Below, one piece after another: positions 25,140 through 33,662 of a stretch of 64,000 nucleotides of DNA. Location: the NCBI GenBank assembly GCA_943908425.1, contig CALTTC010000004.1, forward strand, positions 1 through 64,000, in the 5' to 3' direction. Position 1 is the stretch's first letter. Every line of letters starts with the position of its first letter. The DNA comes from an uncultured Moraxella sp. GTDB taxonomy: Bacteria > Pseudomonadota > Gammaproteobacteria > Pseudomonadales > Moraxellaceae. The notes beneath the pieces were generated by a model that worked only from the letters and a program-made list of their open reading frames with translations, searched no databases and was not told where the DNA came from. A program made the position numbers and the translations under genes.

Positions 25140-26330
25140 TTAGGCAAACACTTCCTTGATTTTATCAAGGGCGCTGTCTAGCTCGTCTTTGGTGATGATT
25201 AAAGGCGGTGCAAAACGAATGACGGTGCCGTGCGTTTCTTTACACAAAAGCCCAAGTTCTTTTAGCCGTTCGCAGTAAGGGCGGGCATTTTCGGTTAATT
25301 CTACACCGATAAATAAACCACGTCCACGCACGTCTTTAATGACTGGATTGGTAATTTTTTGTAATTCTGCTAAAAAATAAGCGCCCATTTGTGCTGAATT
25401 TTCAACCAATTGCTCATCAATCAAGACATTTAAGGCAGCGATGGAGACAGCACACGCTAAAGGATTGCCGCCAAAGGTAGAGCCGTGCGAGCCAACATCA
25501 AAGACCCCGAGTACGTCATCATCAGCGACTACACAAGAGATAGGGAACACGCCACCGCCCAAGGCTTTGCCTAAAACGTACATATCAGGCACCACCCCTT
25601 CCCATTCGCAGGCAAATAGCTTACCTGTACGCCCTAAGCCAGCTTGAATTTCATCGGCAATAAACAGCACATTGTTGGCTTTACAGACATCATAGGCAGT
25701 TTGCATAAAGCCAGCAGGAGGGATTTTAATGCCAGCTTCGCCTTGAATTGGCTCAATCAAAAAAGCGGCGGTATTGGGTGTAATGGCTTGCTTTAGGGCG
25801 TCAATATCGCCATAAGGAATCAGTTTAATGCCACCTAGCATAGGACCAAAGCCGCGTTTATAGTCGGCGTCAGAGGACAAAGACACCGCACCCATCGTCC
25901 GCCCGTGAAAGTTGTCCACGCAGGCGATAATCTCTGCTTGATTGTCGGGAATGCCTTTTACGTCATAGCCCCAGCGCCGTGCGGTTTTAATGGCGGTTTC
26001 TACCGCTTCGGCACCAGTGTTCATGGGTAGGACGCGCTGTTTGCCAGTGAGTGTGCAGATTTTTTCGCTCCATGGCGCAAGTTGGTCATTGTGAAAAGCA
26101 CGTGAGGTTAAGGTGACGCGCTCCGCTTGCGCTTTTAGGGCATCAATAATTTTGGGGTGGCAGTGTCCCTGATTGACCGCCGAATACGCGCTTAGCATAT
26201 CCATATAGCGGTTGCCTTCTGGGTCTTCTACCCAGATGCCTTTGGCTTGGCTAATAACAATAGGGAGTGGCAAGTAGTTATTGGTACCGTACTGTTCGCC
26301 TTGTGCGATAAGCTGAGCGCTAAGTGTCAT
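25140..26330 (-). CDS. rocD: Ornithine--oxo-acid transaminase
   Basis: A class III PLP aminotransferase making glutamate-5-semialdehyde from ornithine. The 396-residue protein begins EQYGTNNYLPLPIVISQAKG, typical of RocD, and has AYSAVNQGHCHPKI, the PLP-site ADEIQAGLGRTG near residue 230 and the lysine in VLGKALGGG near 253. AAGGTGA precedes the ATG. No other arginine or ornithine degradation gene is adjacent. Confidence 0.93.
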   Translation of the reverse strand: MTLSAQLIAQGEQYGTNNYLPLPIVISQAKGIWVEDPEGNRYMDMLSAYSAVNQGHCHPKIIDALKAQAERVTLTSRAFHNDQLAPWSEKICTLTGKQRVLPMNTGAEAVETAIKTARRWGYDVKGIPDNQAEIIACVDNFHGRTMGAVSLSSDADYKRGFGPMLGGIKLIPYGDIDALKQAITPNTAAFLIEPIQGEAGIKIPPAGFMQTAYDVCKANNVLFIADEIQAGLGRTGKLFACEWEGVVPDMYVLGKALGGGVFPISCVVADDDVLGVFDVGSHGSTFGGNPLACAVSIAALNVLIDEQLVENSAQMGAYFLAELQKITNPVIKDVRGRGLFIGVELTENARPYCERLKELGLLCKETHGTVIRFAPPLIITKDELDSALDKIKEVFA

Positions 26331-26448
26331 AAATCACCTTGAAGATTGTTGTTATCTTTATTCTAACAGGTAACTTAGGCAAAAAACACCCCAAAGCAGA
26401 AAAAATATGCTACTATCTGCGCCTTGTTGGTGGTGGTTTGGATAAAAA

Positions 26449-27657
26449 ATGCTAGACGTGGTCGTTATTGGTGCAGGTGCTTCTGGGTTATTTTGTGCGC
26501 AACTATTGGGCAAGGCTGGTCGGTCAGTGCAGGTGCTTGACCACAGCAATAAGGCGGGCAAAAAAATCCTTATGAGTGGCGGTGGGCGCTGTAACTTTAC
26601 CAATACTGGCGTGACTTACGACAATTTTGTGGGGAGCAACCCTGCCTTTGTACGCTCGGCGCTTGCACGCTTTCGCCCTGACGATTTTTTGGCGTATGTC
26701 TATAAACATAACATTGCCTTTCACGAAAAGGCGTATGGTGAGCTGTTTTGTGTTAATAGCGCCCGCGATATTTTGCAGATGCTATTAGATGAATGTCAAG
26801 TTGGCGGTGTTAATATTACACTGAACACCACGGTACAAAGTGTGAACCATACTGGCGAGTATTTTGAATTGCAGTTAATGAACAAAGACAACAGCCCACA
26901 GTGTATCCAATGTCACAAACTTGTGGTGGCAACAGGCGGGTTATCTATTCCCACAATGGGTGCTAGTGGCTTTGGTTATACGCTTGCGTGTCAATTTGGG
27001 CATACGATTGTCCCTACTGTGCCAAGCCTTGTGCCTTTTACCTTTAGTGACCATATCAAGACACTTGCCGTGCATCTTGCGGGCATTAGCCACGATGTGG
27101 TGATGTTTAATGACAAGATAAGCTTTGCTCTACCGCTTTTGTTTACCCATCGTGGGCTGTCAGGGCCTGCAAGCTTACAGTTGTCTAACTATTGGGCGTT
27201 GGGCGAGCCACTTTCGGTTGATCTATTGCCTAATGTGGATGCGCAAGCTTTATTACTAAAGCACAAACAAACACAGCCAAAACAAACCTTGCGCGCAGTA
27301 TTCGCCCCGTTTTTTGCCAAAAAATTACTCTTGGCTTTAGAAGAGTTACTGTGGCAAAGCGATAAACACACCCCCCTTGCCGAAATTAAGGATGCGCACC
27401 TAATAACCCTTGGGCAGACGCTCAATGCTTGGCAATTAAAGCCGTCAGGAACAGAAGGGTATCGGGTCGCCGAGGTAACGCGTGGCGGGGTGGCGGTCGA
27501 TGAAGTATCCTCAAAAACCATGGCGAGCAAAAAGCAGGCGGGCTTATATTTTATTGGTGAGGTGCTGGATGTCTCAGGATGGCTTGGCGGGTATAATTTT
27601 CAATGGGCGTGGGCAAGTGCCGCGGCGTGTGCTAGCGCAATTAGTGCTTGCGCTTAG
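26449..27657 (+). CDS. yhiN: YhiN/HI0933-family FAD-dependent oxidoreductase
   Basis: A 402-residue flavoprotein of the HI0933 family. The dinucleotide-binding loop GAGASG is at 8-13, GGGRCNFTN (about 44-52) is the family signature, and the C-terminal GEVLDVSGWLGGYNFQWAWASA closes the FAD site. The reaction is unknown. It is divergent from rocD and 37 bp before the DUF442 gene, which may be co-transcribed. Confidence 0.92.
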   Translation: MLDVVVIGAGASGLFCAQLLGKAGRSVQVLDHSNKAGKKILMSGGGRCNFTNTGVTYDNFVGSNPAFVRSALARFRPDDFLAYVYKHNIAFHEKAYGELFCVNSARDILQMLLDECQVGGVNITLNTTVQSVNHTGEYFELQLMNKDNSPQCIQCHKLVVATGGLSIPTMGASGFGYTLACQFGHTIVPTVPSLVPFTFSDHIKTLAVHLAGISHDVVMFNDKISFALPLLFTHRGLSGPASLQLSNYWALGEPLSVDLLPNVDAQALLLKHKQTQPKQTLRAVFAPFFAKKLLLALEELLWQSDKHTPLAEIKDAHLITLGQTLNAWQLKPSGTEGYRVAEVTRGGVAVDEVSSKTMASKKQAGLYFIGEVLDVSGWLGGYNFQWAWASAAACASAISACA

Positions 27658-27694
27658 CCATAAAATTGGTTAAGCTTAATTACTTTGGAGGAGC

Positions 27695-28039
27695 ATGATG
27701 CAAGAAAATAACGAACAAATTAGCATTTCTGGGCAAATTAGTGTCGCAGATGTTAAAAGACTACAGCAACAAGGGGTCAAAACCATCATCAACAATCGCC
27801 CAGACGGGGAAGAGACAAATCAGCCAACCAGCGCCGAGATTGCAAAAGCGTGTGCGGATGCGGGCATTGCTTATCAGCAGATTGCTTTTGCTGGGGGGAT
27901 GATGGACATGAGCCACGTGCAAGCCTTTGCTGATTTTTATAATGCAAGCGCGCGCCCACTGCACATCTTTTGCCGTTCGGGCAATCGCTCTAGTGGTATT
28001 CTAGCCCAAGCGCAAGCCTTGGATTTGTTGGATGATTAA
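27695..28039 (+). CDS. DUF442 / TIGR01244-family phosphatase-like protein
   Basis: A 114-residue protein of the DUF442 family, which resembles tyrosine phosphatases and the N-terminal domain of Blh-type sulfur-metabolism proteins. The presumed catalytic loop is HIFCRSGNRS with Cys at about 93. Other family signs are the early GQISVADVKRL and TIINNRPDGEE. GGAGGAG stands just upstream. Of two adjacent ATGs the second (27698) has the better spacing. No sulfur-oxidation genes are close, so the substrate is open. Confidence 0.88.
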   Translation: MMQENNEQISISGQISVADVKRLQQQGVKTIINNRPDGEETNQPTSAEIAKACADAGIAYQQIAFAGGMMDMSHVQAFADFYNASARPLHIFCRSGNRSSGILAQAQALDLLDD

Positions 28040-28077
28040 GGGGTGTAAAATTATTGTTATTAAAATCCTTATATCTC

Positions 28078-28118
28078 AAGGCTTAGGGTAACTTTTTTCT
28101 AAAATTTCTCTAAGCCTT
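28078..28118. repeat. 9-bp inverted repeat between convergent genes
   Basis: AAGGCTTAG (28078-28086) and CTAAGCCTT (28110-28118) are perfect complements with a 23-nt loop. There is no T-run, so a terminator role for the DUF442 gene or the NTF2-like gene is uncertain. Confidence 0.45.
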
Positions 28119-28151
28119 TACGCATGAAAAAAATATCAACAGACGATTAGC

Positions 28152-28697
28152 CTAATCCACGGTCACTTGCGACACGGAGCGGAGCAAAACAGCGTTGCCG
28201 TTGCCAACACCAAACGTCGCCCGTGAGGTGGTAGTCATAGTAACATTTTGCCCATCACGCACGAAGCTTTCGGTAGTAACCATCTGCGCCCGAGCGGTGT
28301 CGCCTGTCACGACAATATCATTGATGCGCGCGTTGTAGCGGTAGTTACGACTCTCTGACCAGCTTTTTTGTAATAAATCTAAATAGCTAGACTTGTCTAG
28401 GGTGGCACTGCCCTTGCCAGGGCGAGTCAGGGAAATAACGACATCGTCAGCAAGTAAGCGTGCGATTTGTCCGATATTTTGGCTGTTGGCGGCATTTTGC
28501 ATGGTTTGGGCATAACTGCGCACCAGTTGTTCACTCATTTGTGCGTGGGCGCTTGTACTGATTAGCGTTCCAAGCGCCAATGCTTGCGCGAGTTGATAAC
28601 GCTTATGGTAAATAAAGCCACCAAGCGCTAATAGGCTTGCCATAGCAATGGGTTTGGCAATACGTCTTACACGCCTTGTGCTCGTCAATGTGGTCAT
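28152..28697 (-). CDS. Exported NTF2/SnoaL-like protein
   Basis: A 181-residue protein. The N terminus is Arg-rich, with a first hydrophobic stretch (about 17-26) and a second (about 37-50) ending in STSAHA-Q, a likely signal-peptidase site after residue 52. The mature part SYAQTMQNAANSQNIGQIARLLADDVVISL and the following strands look like an NTF2-like cone fold. No catalytic residues can be assigned and the function is unknown. The double hydrophobic N terminus is unusual for a simple signal peptide. Confidence 0.75.
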   Translation of the reverse strand: MTTLTSTRRVRRIAKPIAMASLLALGGFIYHKRYQLAQALALGTLISTSAHAQMSEQLVRSYAQTMQNAANSQNIGQIARLLADDVVISLTRPGKGSATLDKSSYLDLLQKSWSESRNYRYNARINDIVVTGDTARAQMVTTESFVRDGQNVTMTTTSRATFGVGNGNAVLLRSVSQVTVD

Positions 28698-28808
28698 AAT
28701 AACCCCGTATAGTCAAAATTGCCTGTATCATACACCAAATTAGGCGCTAAGTTGTAACAATATGTTGCATTTTGCTATGATAGTTAATAATTGTTTTTGG
28801 TAGGATTA

Positions 28809-29972
28809 TCAATTACTGGCATCGTTATCAGCTTGTAAAGTTGCGCCAATACGTTGCATGCGCCGTGCGAGTAGCGTGCGCGCTAAGCTTTGCATGTCAT
28901 CAATCTTGTCAAACTCATCAACAATCTCAAGCCCCAATAACGTCTCAAGCACGTCCTCTAAACTGACCAGCCCTTTGACCTCGCCATATTCACCGACAGC
29001 GATAACAATATGCACACGTTTGTCTAACATTAAGGTAAGTAAATCAAACAATTTCATCTTGGCAAAGACGATGGTAATATCGCGTTTGTAAGACTTAATT
29101 GGCGTATGTAAGTCTTGATTGGCTTTGGCAATCAATAAATCGGATTTTAGAATAAAGCCGGTGATTTGGTCAATTTCGCCATCATAAATAGGAAAGCGCG
29201 AAAAGGACAATTTGGGGTGATTGGCAAACACATCGCTTACGGTATCGTTTTCGTTAAAAGCGGTCATCACCGAGCGTGGGGTCAAGATGGCTTCAACATT
29301 GACGCCACTTAATGCGAGCAAATTTTTGATGATTTTGGATTCTAAAGGGTTAATTTGTCCTGCTTCTTCGCCAGCACTTGTCATTGCCAAAAATTCGTGG
29401 CGCGAAAAATCGTTGTCTTGCTTACCGCGCGTGAGTAGGGCGGTGATTTTTTCCATTACCCAAATAATGGGCATTAAGATAAAGTTGATGAATTTGAGAT
29501 AATAAGCCACTGGCTTGGCAAAGTGTCGCCAGTAGGTGGTGCCTAGCGTTTTGGGGATGATTTCGGTGCCAATTAAGGTCGCCAAAGTCATCACCGCGCC
29601 AAATACCCCAAACCATGCACTGCCAAACACAACGGTTGCCTGCGCTCCTGCCCCTAGTGAGCCTAAGGTGTGCGCTACGGTATTTAGGGTTAAAATTGCG
29701 GAGATGGATTTGCCAAGATGGTCAATTTTGACTTCTTGGAGCATGGTGGCAAGCTTTGGGTTACTGTCGCGCAAGGTATCAATGTAGCTTGGGGTCATTG
29801 TCAGGAGTACCGCCTCGGCGATGGAGCAAATAAAAGAAACACTTAACGCTAGGCTGACAAAAAATATGAGTAAAAAAGTAGCGTGGGCGTGCTCGCTGAC
29901 AAGGGCGGGGTTAGCATAGGCAACGAGAGGAAATAACCCAACTAATAGACCTACTAAGTATCGCCTAGCCAT
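28809..29972 (-). CDS. DUF21/CNNM-type membrane protein with CBS domains
   Basis: A 387-residue member of the hemolysin/CorC-like CNNM group. The N terminus carries a signal-like helix and a DUF21 domain of about four membrane segments (residues about 5-165). Two CBS motifs follow: LTPRSVMTAFNENDTVSDVF...FSRFPIYD (about 230-265) and KLFDLLTLMLDKRVHIVIAVGEYGEVKGLVSLEDVLE (about 305-345). It lacks the C-terminal CorC_HlyC domain. Relatives are linked to magnesium or cobalt export, so the ion is inferred. Confidence 0.88.
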   Translation of the reverse strand: MARRYLVGLLVGLFPLVAYANPALVSEHAHATFLLIFFVSLALSVSFICSIAEAVLLTMTPSYIDTLRDSNPKLATMLQEVKIDHLGKSISAILTLNTVAHTLGSLGAGAQATVVFGSAWFGVFGAVMTLATLIGTEIIPKTLGTTYWRHFAKPVAYYLKFINFILMPIIWVMEKITALLTRGKQDNDFSRHEFLAMTSAGEEAGQINPLESKIIKNLLALSGVNVEAILTPRSVMTAFNENDTVSDVFANHPKLSFSRFPIYDGEIDQITGFILKSDLLIAKANQDLHTPIKSYKRDITIVFAKMKLFDLLTLMLDKRVHIVIAVGEYGEVKGLVSLEDVLETLLGLEIVDEFDKIDDMQSLARTLLARRMQRIGATLQADNDASN

Positions 29973-30172
29973 AACCGCCTAAAGATAACCAAATTGAGCA
30001 TACTAAAACAAATTGCCAAGGCTTGCAAGTAAAGTTTTGCAAATTTTTGTGCTTATAATAAAATTAGTGGGTTATATTGAGTAATTTTTCTTATTTGACT
30101 AAGCGATACGGTGTTAGAAATGGGGCTTTAACGGTAAATAAGTGAAATTTTTGGAAAATTGCGGTCAATTTG

Positions 30173-30181
30173 TGCTACAAT
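30173..30181 (+). promoter_or_regulatory. Candidate extended -10 promoter of yajC-secD-secF
   Basis: TGC-TACAAT (-10 hexamer 30176-30181) lies 57 bp before the yajC ATG. TTGGAA is present upstream but at a long 19-bp spacing. Confidence 0.4.
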
Positions 30182-30237
30182 TTTGCAGATTTTATGTGGT
30201 GCATAACCCCATTGTTATTGCTAATAAGTGAGTTTTT

Positions 30238-30570
30238 ATGAGTTTTTTTATTCAATCAGCCAATGCGGCATCGGCACCAGTAGCCAGTCAGCCGTCCTTT
30301 ATTACGCAGATGATTTTGCCGATTGCTTTTTTTGCGATTTTTTATTTTTTGATTATTCGCCCCCAACAAAAACGCACCAAACAGCACCGCGCAATGATTG
30401 ACGCTTTAACTGCCGGTAATGAGGTGGTATTCGCTGGTGGACTGATGGGCACGATTAAACGTATTGAAGGCGATTACGCCTTGATTGCCCTAAATAACCA
30501 CACCGAGGTGAAAGTGCAGCGCGCTAGCGTTATTAGCGTGTTGCCTGCCGGTACGATTGCCAATATTTAG
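30238..30570 (+). CDS. yajC: Sec translocon accessory protein YajC
   Basis: YajC is the small membrane partner of SecDF in the Sec translocon. The 110-residue protein has one transmembrane helix (about 22-41, IAFFAIFYFLIIRPQQKR), with the family hallmark RPQQKR right after it, then a cytosolic domain with GNEVVFAGGLMGTI. It is 39 bp before secD. In enterobacteria yajC-secDF follows queA-tgt on the same strand. Here tgt-queA faces it from downstream. Confidence 0.96.
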   Translation: MSFFIQSANAASAPVASQPSFITQMILPIAFFAIFYFLIIRPQQKRTKQHRAMIDALTAGNEVVFAGGLMGTIKRIEGDYALIALNNHTEVKVQRASVISVLPAGTIANI

Positions 30571-30609
30571 TGGGCTATGCCTGTCATTCCCTTTTGAAAA
30601 AGAGATATT

Positions 30610-32487
30610 ATGCACTATCCTGCGTGGAAATATTTTTTAATTGTCGTGGTGTTGGTCATTGCAAGTATTTATGCTTTGCCCAACTTGTACCCTGATGAGC
30701 CAGCAGTTCAGATTACGAGTAGCTCAGCGGGCACCACGCTGTCTAGCGATATTGTGGCAGAATCTGAGCGCTTGTTGGCTAAAGCAGGCGTGGCATACCA
30801 CAACGGCACCTTTGCCAATAACAGTGCGTTACTGCGCCTAAATACGCCAGAAGACCAACTAAAAGCGCAAGAAGTGCTACGCGCGGGTATGGGCGATGAT
30901 TATGTGGTGGCGTTGAACTTGGCACAGACCACGCCTGAGTGGCTACGTAATATCGGGGCAAAGCCGATGAAGCTTGGGCTTGATTTGCGTGGGGGGGTGC
31001 GTTTTGTCTTGGAAGTGGATATGGACAAGGCGTTAGAGCAGCGCCTAAAAAATACCTTGCAAGAGCTGCGCCGAGAGATGCGTAGCAATAATATCAATGT
31101 GCAAAGCGTAAAAGAGCGCCCTGATGGGGTGACTTTGTATTTTGCAGATACTGGCGCGCGTAACACAGCACAGACCTTATTGCAACGCGAATTTGGCAAT
31201 CAGTTTGTCGTGCGTTCAACCATTGATGCCAATGGCGCTGGCGTTGAGCTTACCTTTAATGATGAGATGCGTAAGCAAATTGCCGACTATGCTGTGGGAC
31301 AAAACTTAACCACGCTACGCAACCGTATTAACGAGCTTGGGGTTTCGGAGGCGTTGGTGCAGTCGCAAGGCACTAATCGCATTATCGTGGAGTTACCTGG
31401 GGTGCAAGATACCGCCGAGGCAAAACGGGTGCTTGGGCGTACGGCAAATCTAGAATTTAGAATGGTTGCCGACCAAGCAGAAAGCTATATGGGTGGCACG
31501 ACACCGCCCGGCACAGAAGCATTTCCTTTTGGCACGCTAGATGGTCCGCCACTTCTGCTTGATAAGCAAGTGATTGTGACTGGTGACAAGGTGACGAATG
31601 CCCAAGCCAGTATTGACCCGCAAGATGGGCGTCCAGAGGTTGGAATTACCTTGGATAATGCCGGCGGGAAAATGATGCAAAATGCCACTCGTGGCGCAGT
31701 CGGCAAACAAATGGCGGTGCTGTTTATTGAAAATAAGCAGCGCGTGAGCCACGAGCAAAACGCTCAAGGCGAGACGGTGGAGGTGCGCACGCCTTATAGT
31801 GAGGTGCGCGTAATTAACCGTGCCAATATTCAAGCGGTACTGGGTTCCTCGTTTCGGATTACAGGGCTTGACAATATGGCGGAGGCATCGGAGCTCGCCT
31901 TGCTATTACGTTCAGGGGCGTTAGCGGCGCCGATGTACTTTGTGGAGGAGCGTACCATTGGCCCATCTTTGGGACAAGAAAACATCAATAAAGGCATTTT
32001 TTCTACACAAGTAGGCTACTTTTTGGTATTCTTATTTATGGTGGTGTTTTATCGCGCCTTTGGACTCATCGCCAATATCGCGCTTGGTCTAAACCTGATT
32101 ATTATGGTGGCGATTATGTCTATTTTGGGCTCATCGCTTACGTTGCCAGGGATTGCGGGTATTGTACTAACCATCGGGATGGCGGTGGATGCTAACGTGC
32201 TAATTTTTGAGCGTATTCGCGAGGAATTAGCAGCAGGTGCGCGCCCCAAATCAGCGATTGTGGCGGGTTTTGATCGGGCGTTTAGTAGTATTTTTGATGC
32301 CAATATCACGACATTACTGGTTGCTTTTATTCTATTTGCGATTGGTACAGGTCCTGTTAAAGGCTTTGCGATTACCTTGGCGATTGGGATTATCACCTCG
32401 TTATTTACGGCGATTTTGGTCACGCGAGCGATTATTCAGCTGGTGTATGCTAAGCGCCAAAATTTGCAAACATTGAGTATCGGTTAG
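30610..32487 (+). CDS. secD: Protein translocase subunit SecD
   Basis: SecD uses the proton gradient to finish preprotein export. The 625-residue length matches the family. It has an N-terminal helix (about 7-24), a large periplasmic P1 region containing LGLDLRGGVRFVLEVDMDKA and AMPYFVEERTIGPSLGQ-like sequence, and five more C-terminal helices. ITIGMAVDANVLIFERIREEL near residue 518 is the RND-type motif with the conserved Asp. It is 5-8 bp before secF. Confidence 0.97.
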   Translation: MHYPAWKYFLIVVVLVIASIYALPNLYPDEPAVQITSSSAGTTLSSDIVAESERLLAKAGVAYHNGTFANNSALLRLNTPEDQLKAQEVLRAGMGDDYVVALNLAQTTPEWLRNIGAKPMKLGLDLRGGVRFVLEVDMDKALEQRLKNTLQELRREMRSNNINVQSVKERPDGVTLYFADTGARNTAQTLLQREFGNQFVVRSTIDANGAGVELTFNDEMRKQIADYAVGQNLTTLRNRINELGVSEALVQSQGTNRIIVELPGVQDTAEAKRVLGRTANLEFRMVADQAESYMGGTTPPGTEAFPFGTLDGPPLLLDKQVIVTGDKVTNAQASIDPQDGRPEVGITLDNAGGKMMQNATRGAVGKQMAVLFIENKQRVSHEQNAQGETVEVRTPYSEVRVINRANIQAVLGSSFRITGLDNMAEASELALLLRSGALAAPMYFVEERTIGPSLGQENINKGIFSTQVGYFLVFLFMVVFYRAFGLIANIALGLNLIIMVAIMSILGSSLTLPGIAGIVLTIGMAVDANVLIFERIREELAAGARPKSAIVAGFDRAFSSIFDANITTLLVAFILFAIGTGPVKGFAITLAIGIITSLFTAILVTRAIIQLVYAKRQNLQTLSIG

Positions 32488-32495
32488 GAGCAATG

Positions 32496-33596
32496 ATGAC
32501 AGACAACACCAATAACACGGATACTCGGCGTAAGCGCACGCCCAGACGTAACGGCAAAGGGGTAGGCAGTCAGCCTGCTACAGCGAACACTGAGACGGTA
32601 GCGGCAGTTGCTGAACCACAGGATAAGGCGATAGGGCGCATTATTGCGTTTATGAACCTTGGTAAGCCGATGCTGATTGCCTCAGCCTTATTTACGCTAT
32701 TGTGTCTAGGGGCGATATTCTTTAAGGGTCTAAATTTAGGTTTAGACTTTACAGGGGGGGTTTCTGCTGATTTGAGTTACAGTCAGCCAGTGGCAACCAG
32801 CGAGGTGGATCAAGCTTTAGCGGCGCACGGTTTTGATGATGCGGTGGTGCAGTATCTAGGCACACGCCAAGAATTGTTGGTGCGCTTGCCACCCCAGACG
32901 GGCAATGCTGAGGACTTGACCTTACGCCTAAAAGAGGCGCTAGCGCTACCTAACAATACTGTGCAAGTGGATAATTTAAGCATTATCGGCGGACAGTTAG
33001 GCGATGAAGTGTATCTTAATTCGCTACTGGCTATCGCTGTGGCGTTGGGTAGTATGCTTCTGTATGTGGCGGTGCGATTTCAGTTTAAACTCGGTGTGGG
33101 GGCGATTTTATCGCTGATTCACGACACCGTGGTGGTGGTCGGCGTATTTGCGCTATTTGGCTTTCCTTTTGATTTGACCGTGCTTGCGGCAATTCTTGCG
33201 TTAATTGGTTATTCTTTGAACGACACAATTGTTGTGTATGACCGTATTCGTGAGAATTTTCGCCGCGTGCGTGGCTTGTCGCCTAAAGCGGTGGTGGATT
33301 TATCGCTTACTGAGACACTACGCCGTACGTTTATGACGGTGGGGACGGTGCTTGTTGTGGTCTTGGCAATGCTGTTTTTGGGTGGGGCAGGCTTGTACTG
33401 GTTCTCGGTGGCGTTATTTATTGGACTTTTAGTTGGTACTTATTCATCCATGTATATCGCTAGTGCCATACCGCTGATGATGGGGCTATCGCGCGAGGAT
33501 TTTGTGGTAAAGGTTAAGCCAGAATTTATAGAAACTGAGGTAGTGTTCGCTGACCCAACGTTGCAACAAAATCAGCAAACTGAACCGAAGCCATAG
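32496..33596 (+). CDS. secF: Protein translocase subunit SecF
   Basis: Partner of SecD. About 366 residues, with a 40-residue polar, basic N-terminal extension (TRRKRTPRRNGKG) before the first helix. The family segments NLGLDFTGGV (about 75) and LIGYSLNDTIVVYDRIRENFRR (about 240) are clear, and six transmembrane helices are expected. Two ATGs are adjacent (32493, 32496). AGGAG at 32486-32490 favours the second. The AGGAG overlaps the secD stop codon, so translation is probably coupled. Confidence 0.96.
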   Translation: MTDNTNNTDTRRKRTPRRNGKGVGSQPATANTETVAAVAEPQDKAIGRIIAFMNLGKPMLIASALFTLLCLGAIFFKGLNLGLDFTGGVSADLSYSQPVATSEVDQALAAHGFDDAVVQYLGTRQELLVRLPPQTGNAEDLTLRLKEALALPNNTVQVDNLSIIGGQLGDEVYLNSLLAIAVALGSMLLYVAVRFQFKLGVGAILSLIHDTVVVVGVFALFGFPFDLTVLAAILALIGYSLNDTIVVYDRIRENFRRVRGLSPKAVVDLSLTETLRRTFMTVGTVLVVVLAMLFLGGAGLYWFSVALFIGLLVGTYSSMYIASAIPLMMGLSREDFVVKVKPEFIETEVVFADPTLQQNQQTEPKP

Positions 33597-33614
33597 ATGA
33601 AGGTAAAAAATGGC

Positions 33615-33642
33615 TTGGTAAACGTGTAGGCTTTTGTATAAT
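33615..33642 (+). promoter_or_regulatory. Sigma70-type promoter of mltD
   Basis: TTGGTA (33615-33620), a 16-bp spacer and a perfect TATAAT (33637-33642) lie 20 bp before the mltD ATG, so mltD can be expressed independently of secF. Confidence 0.7.
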
Positions 33643-33662
33643 GGTTATTATTTTAGGATACG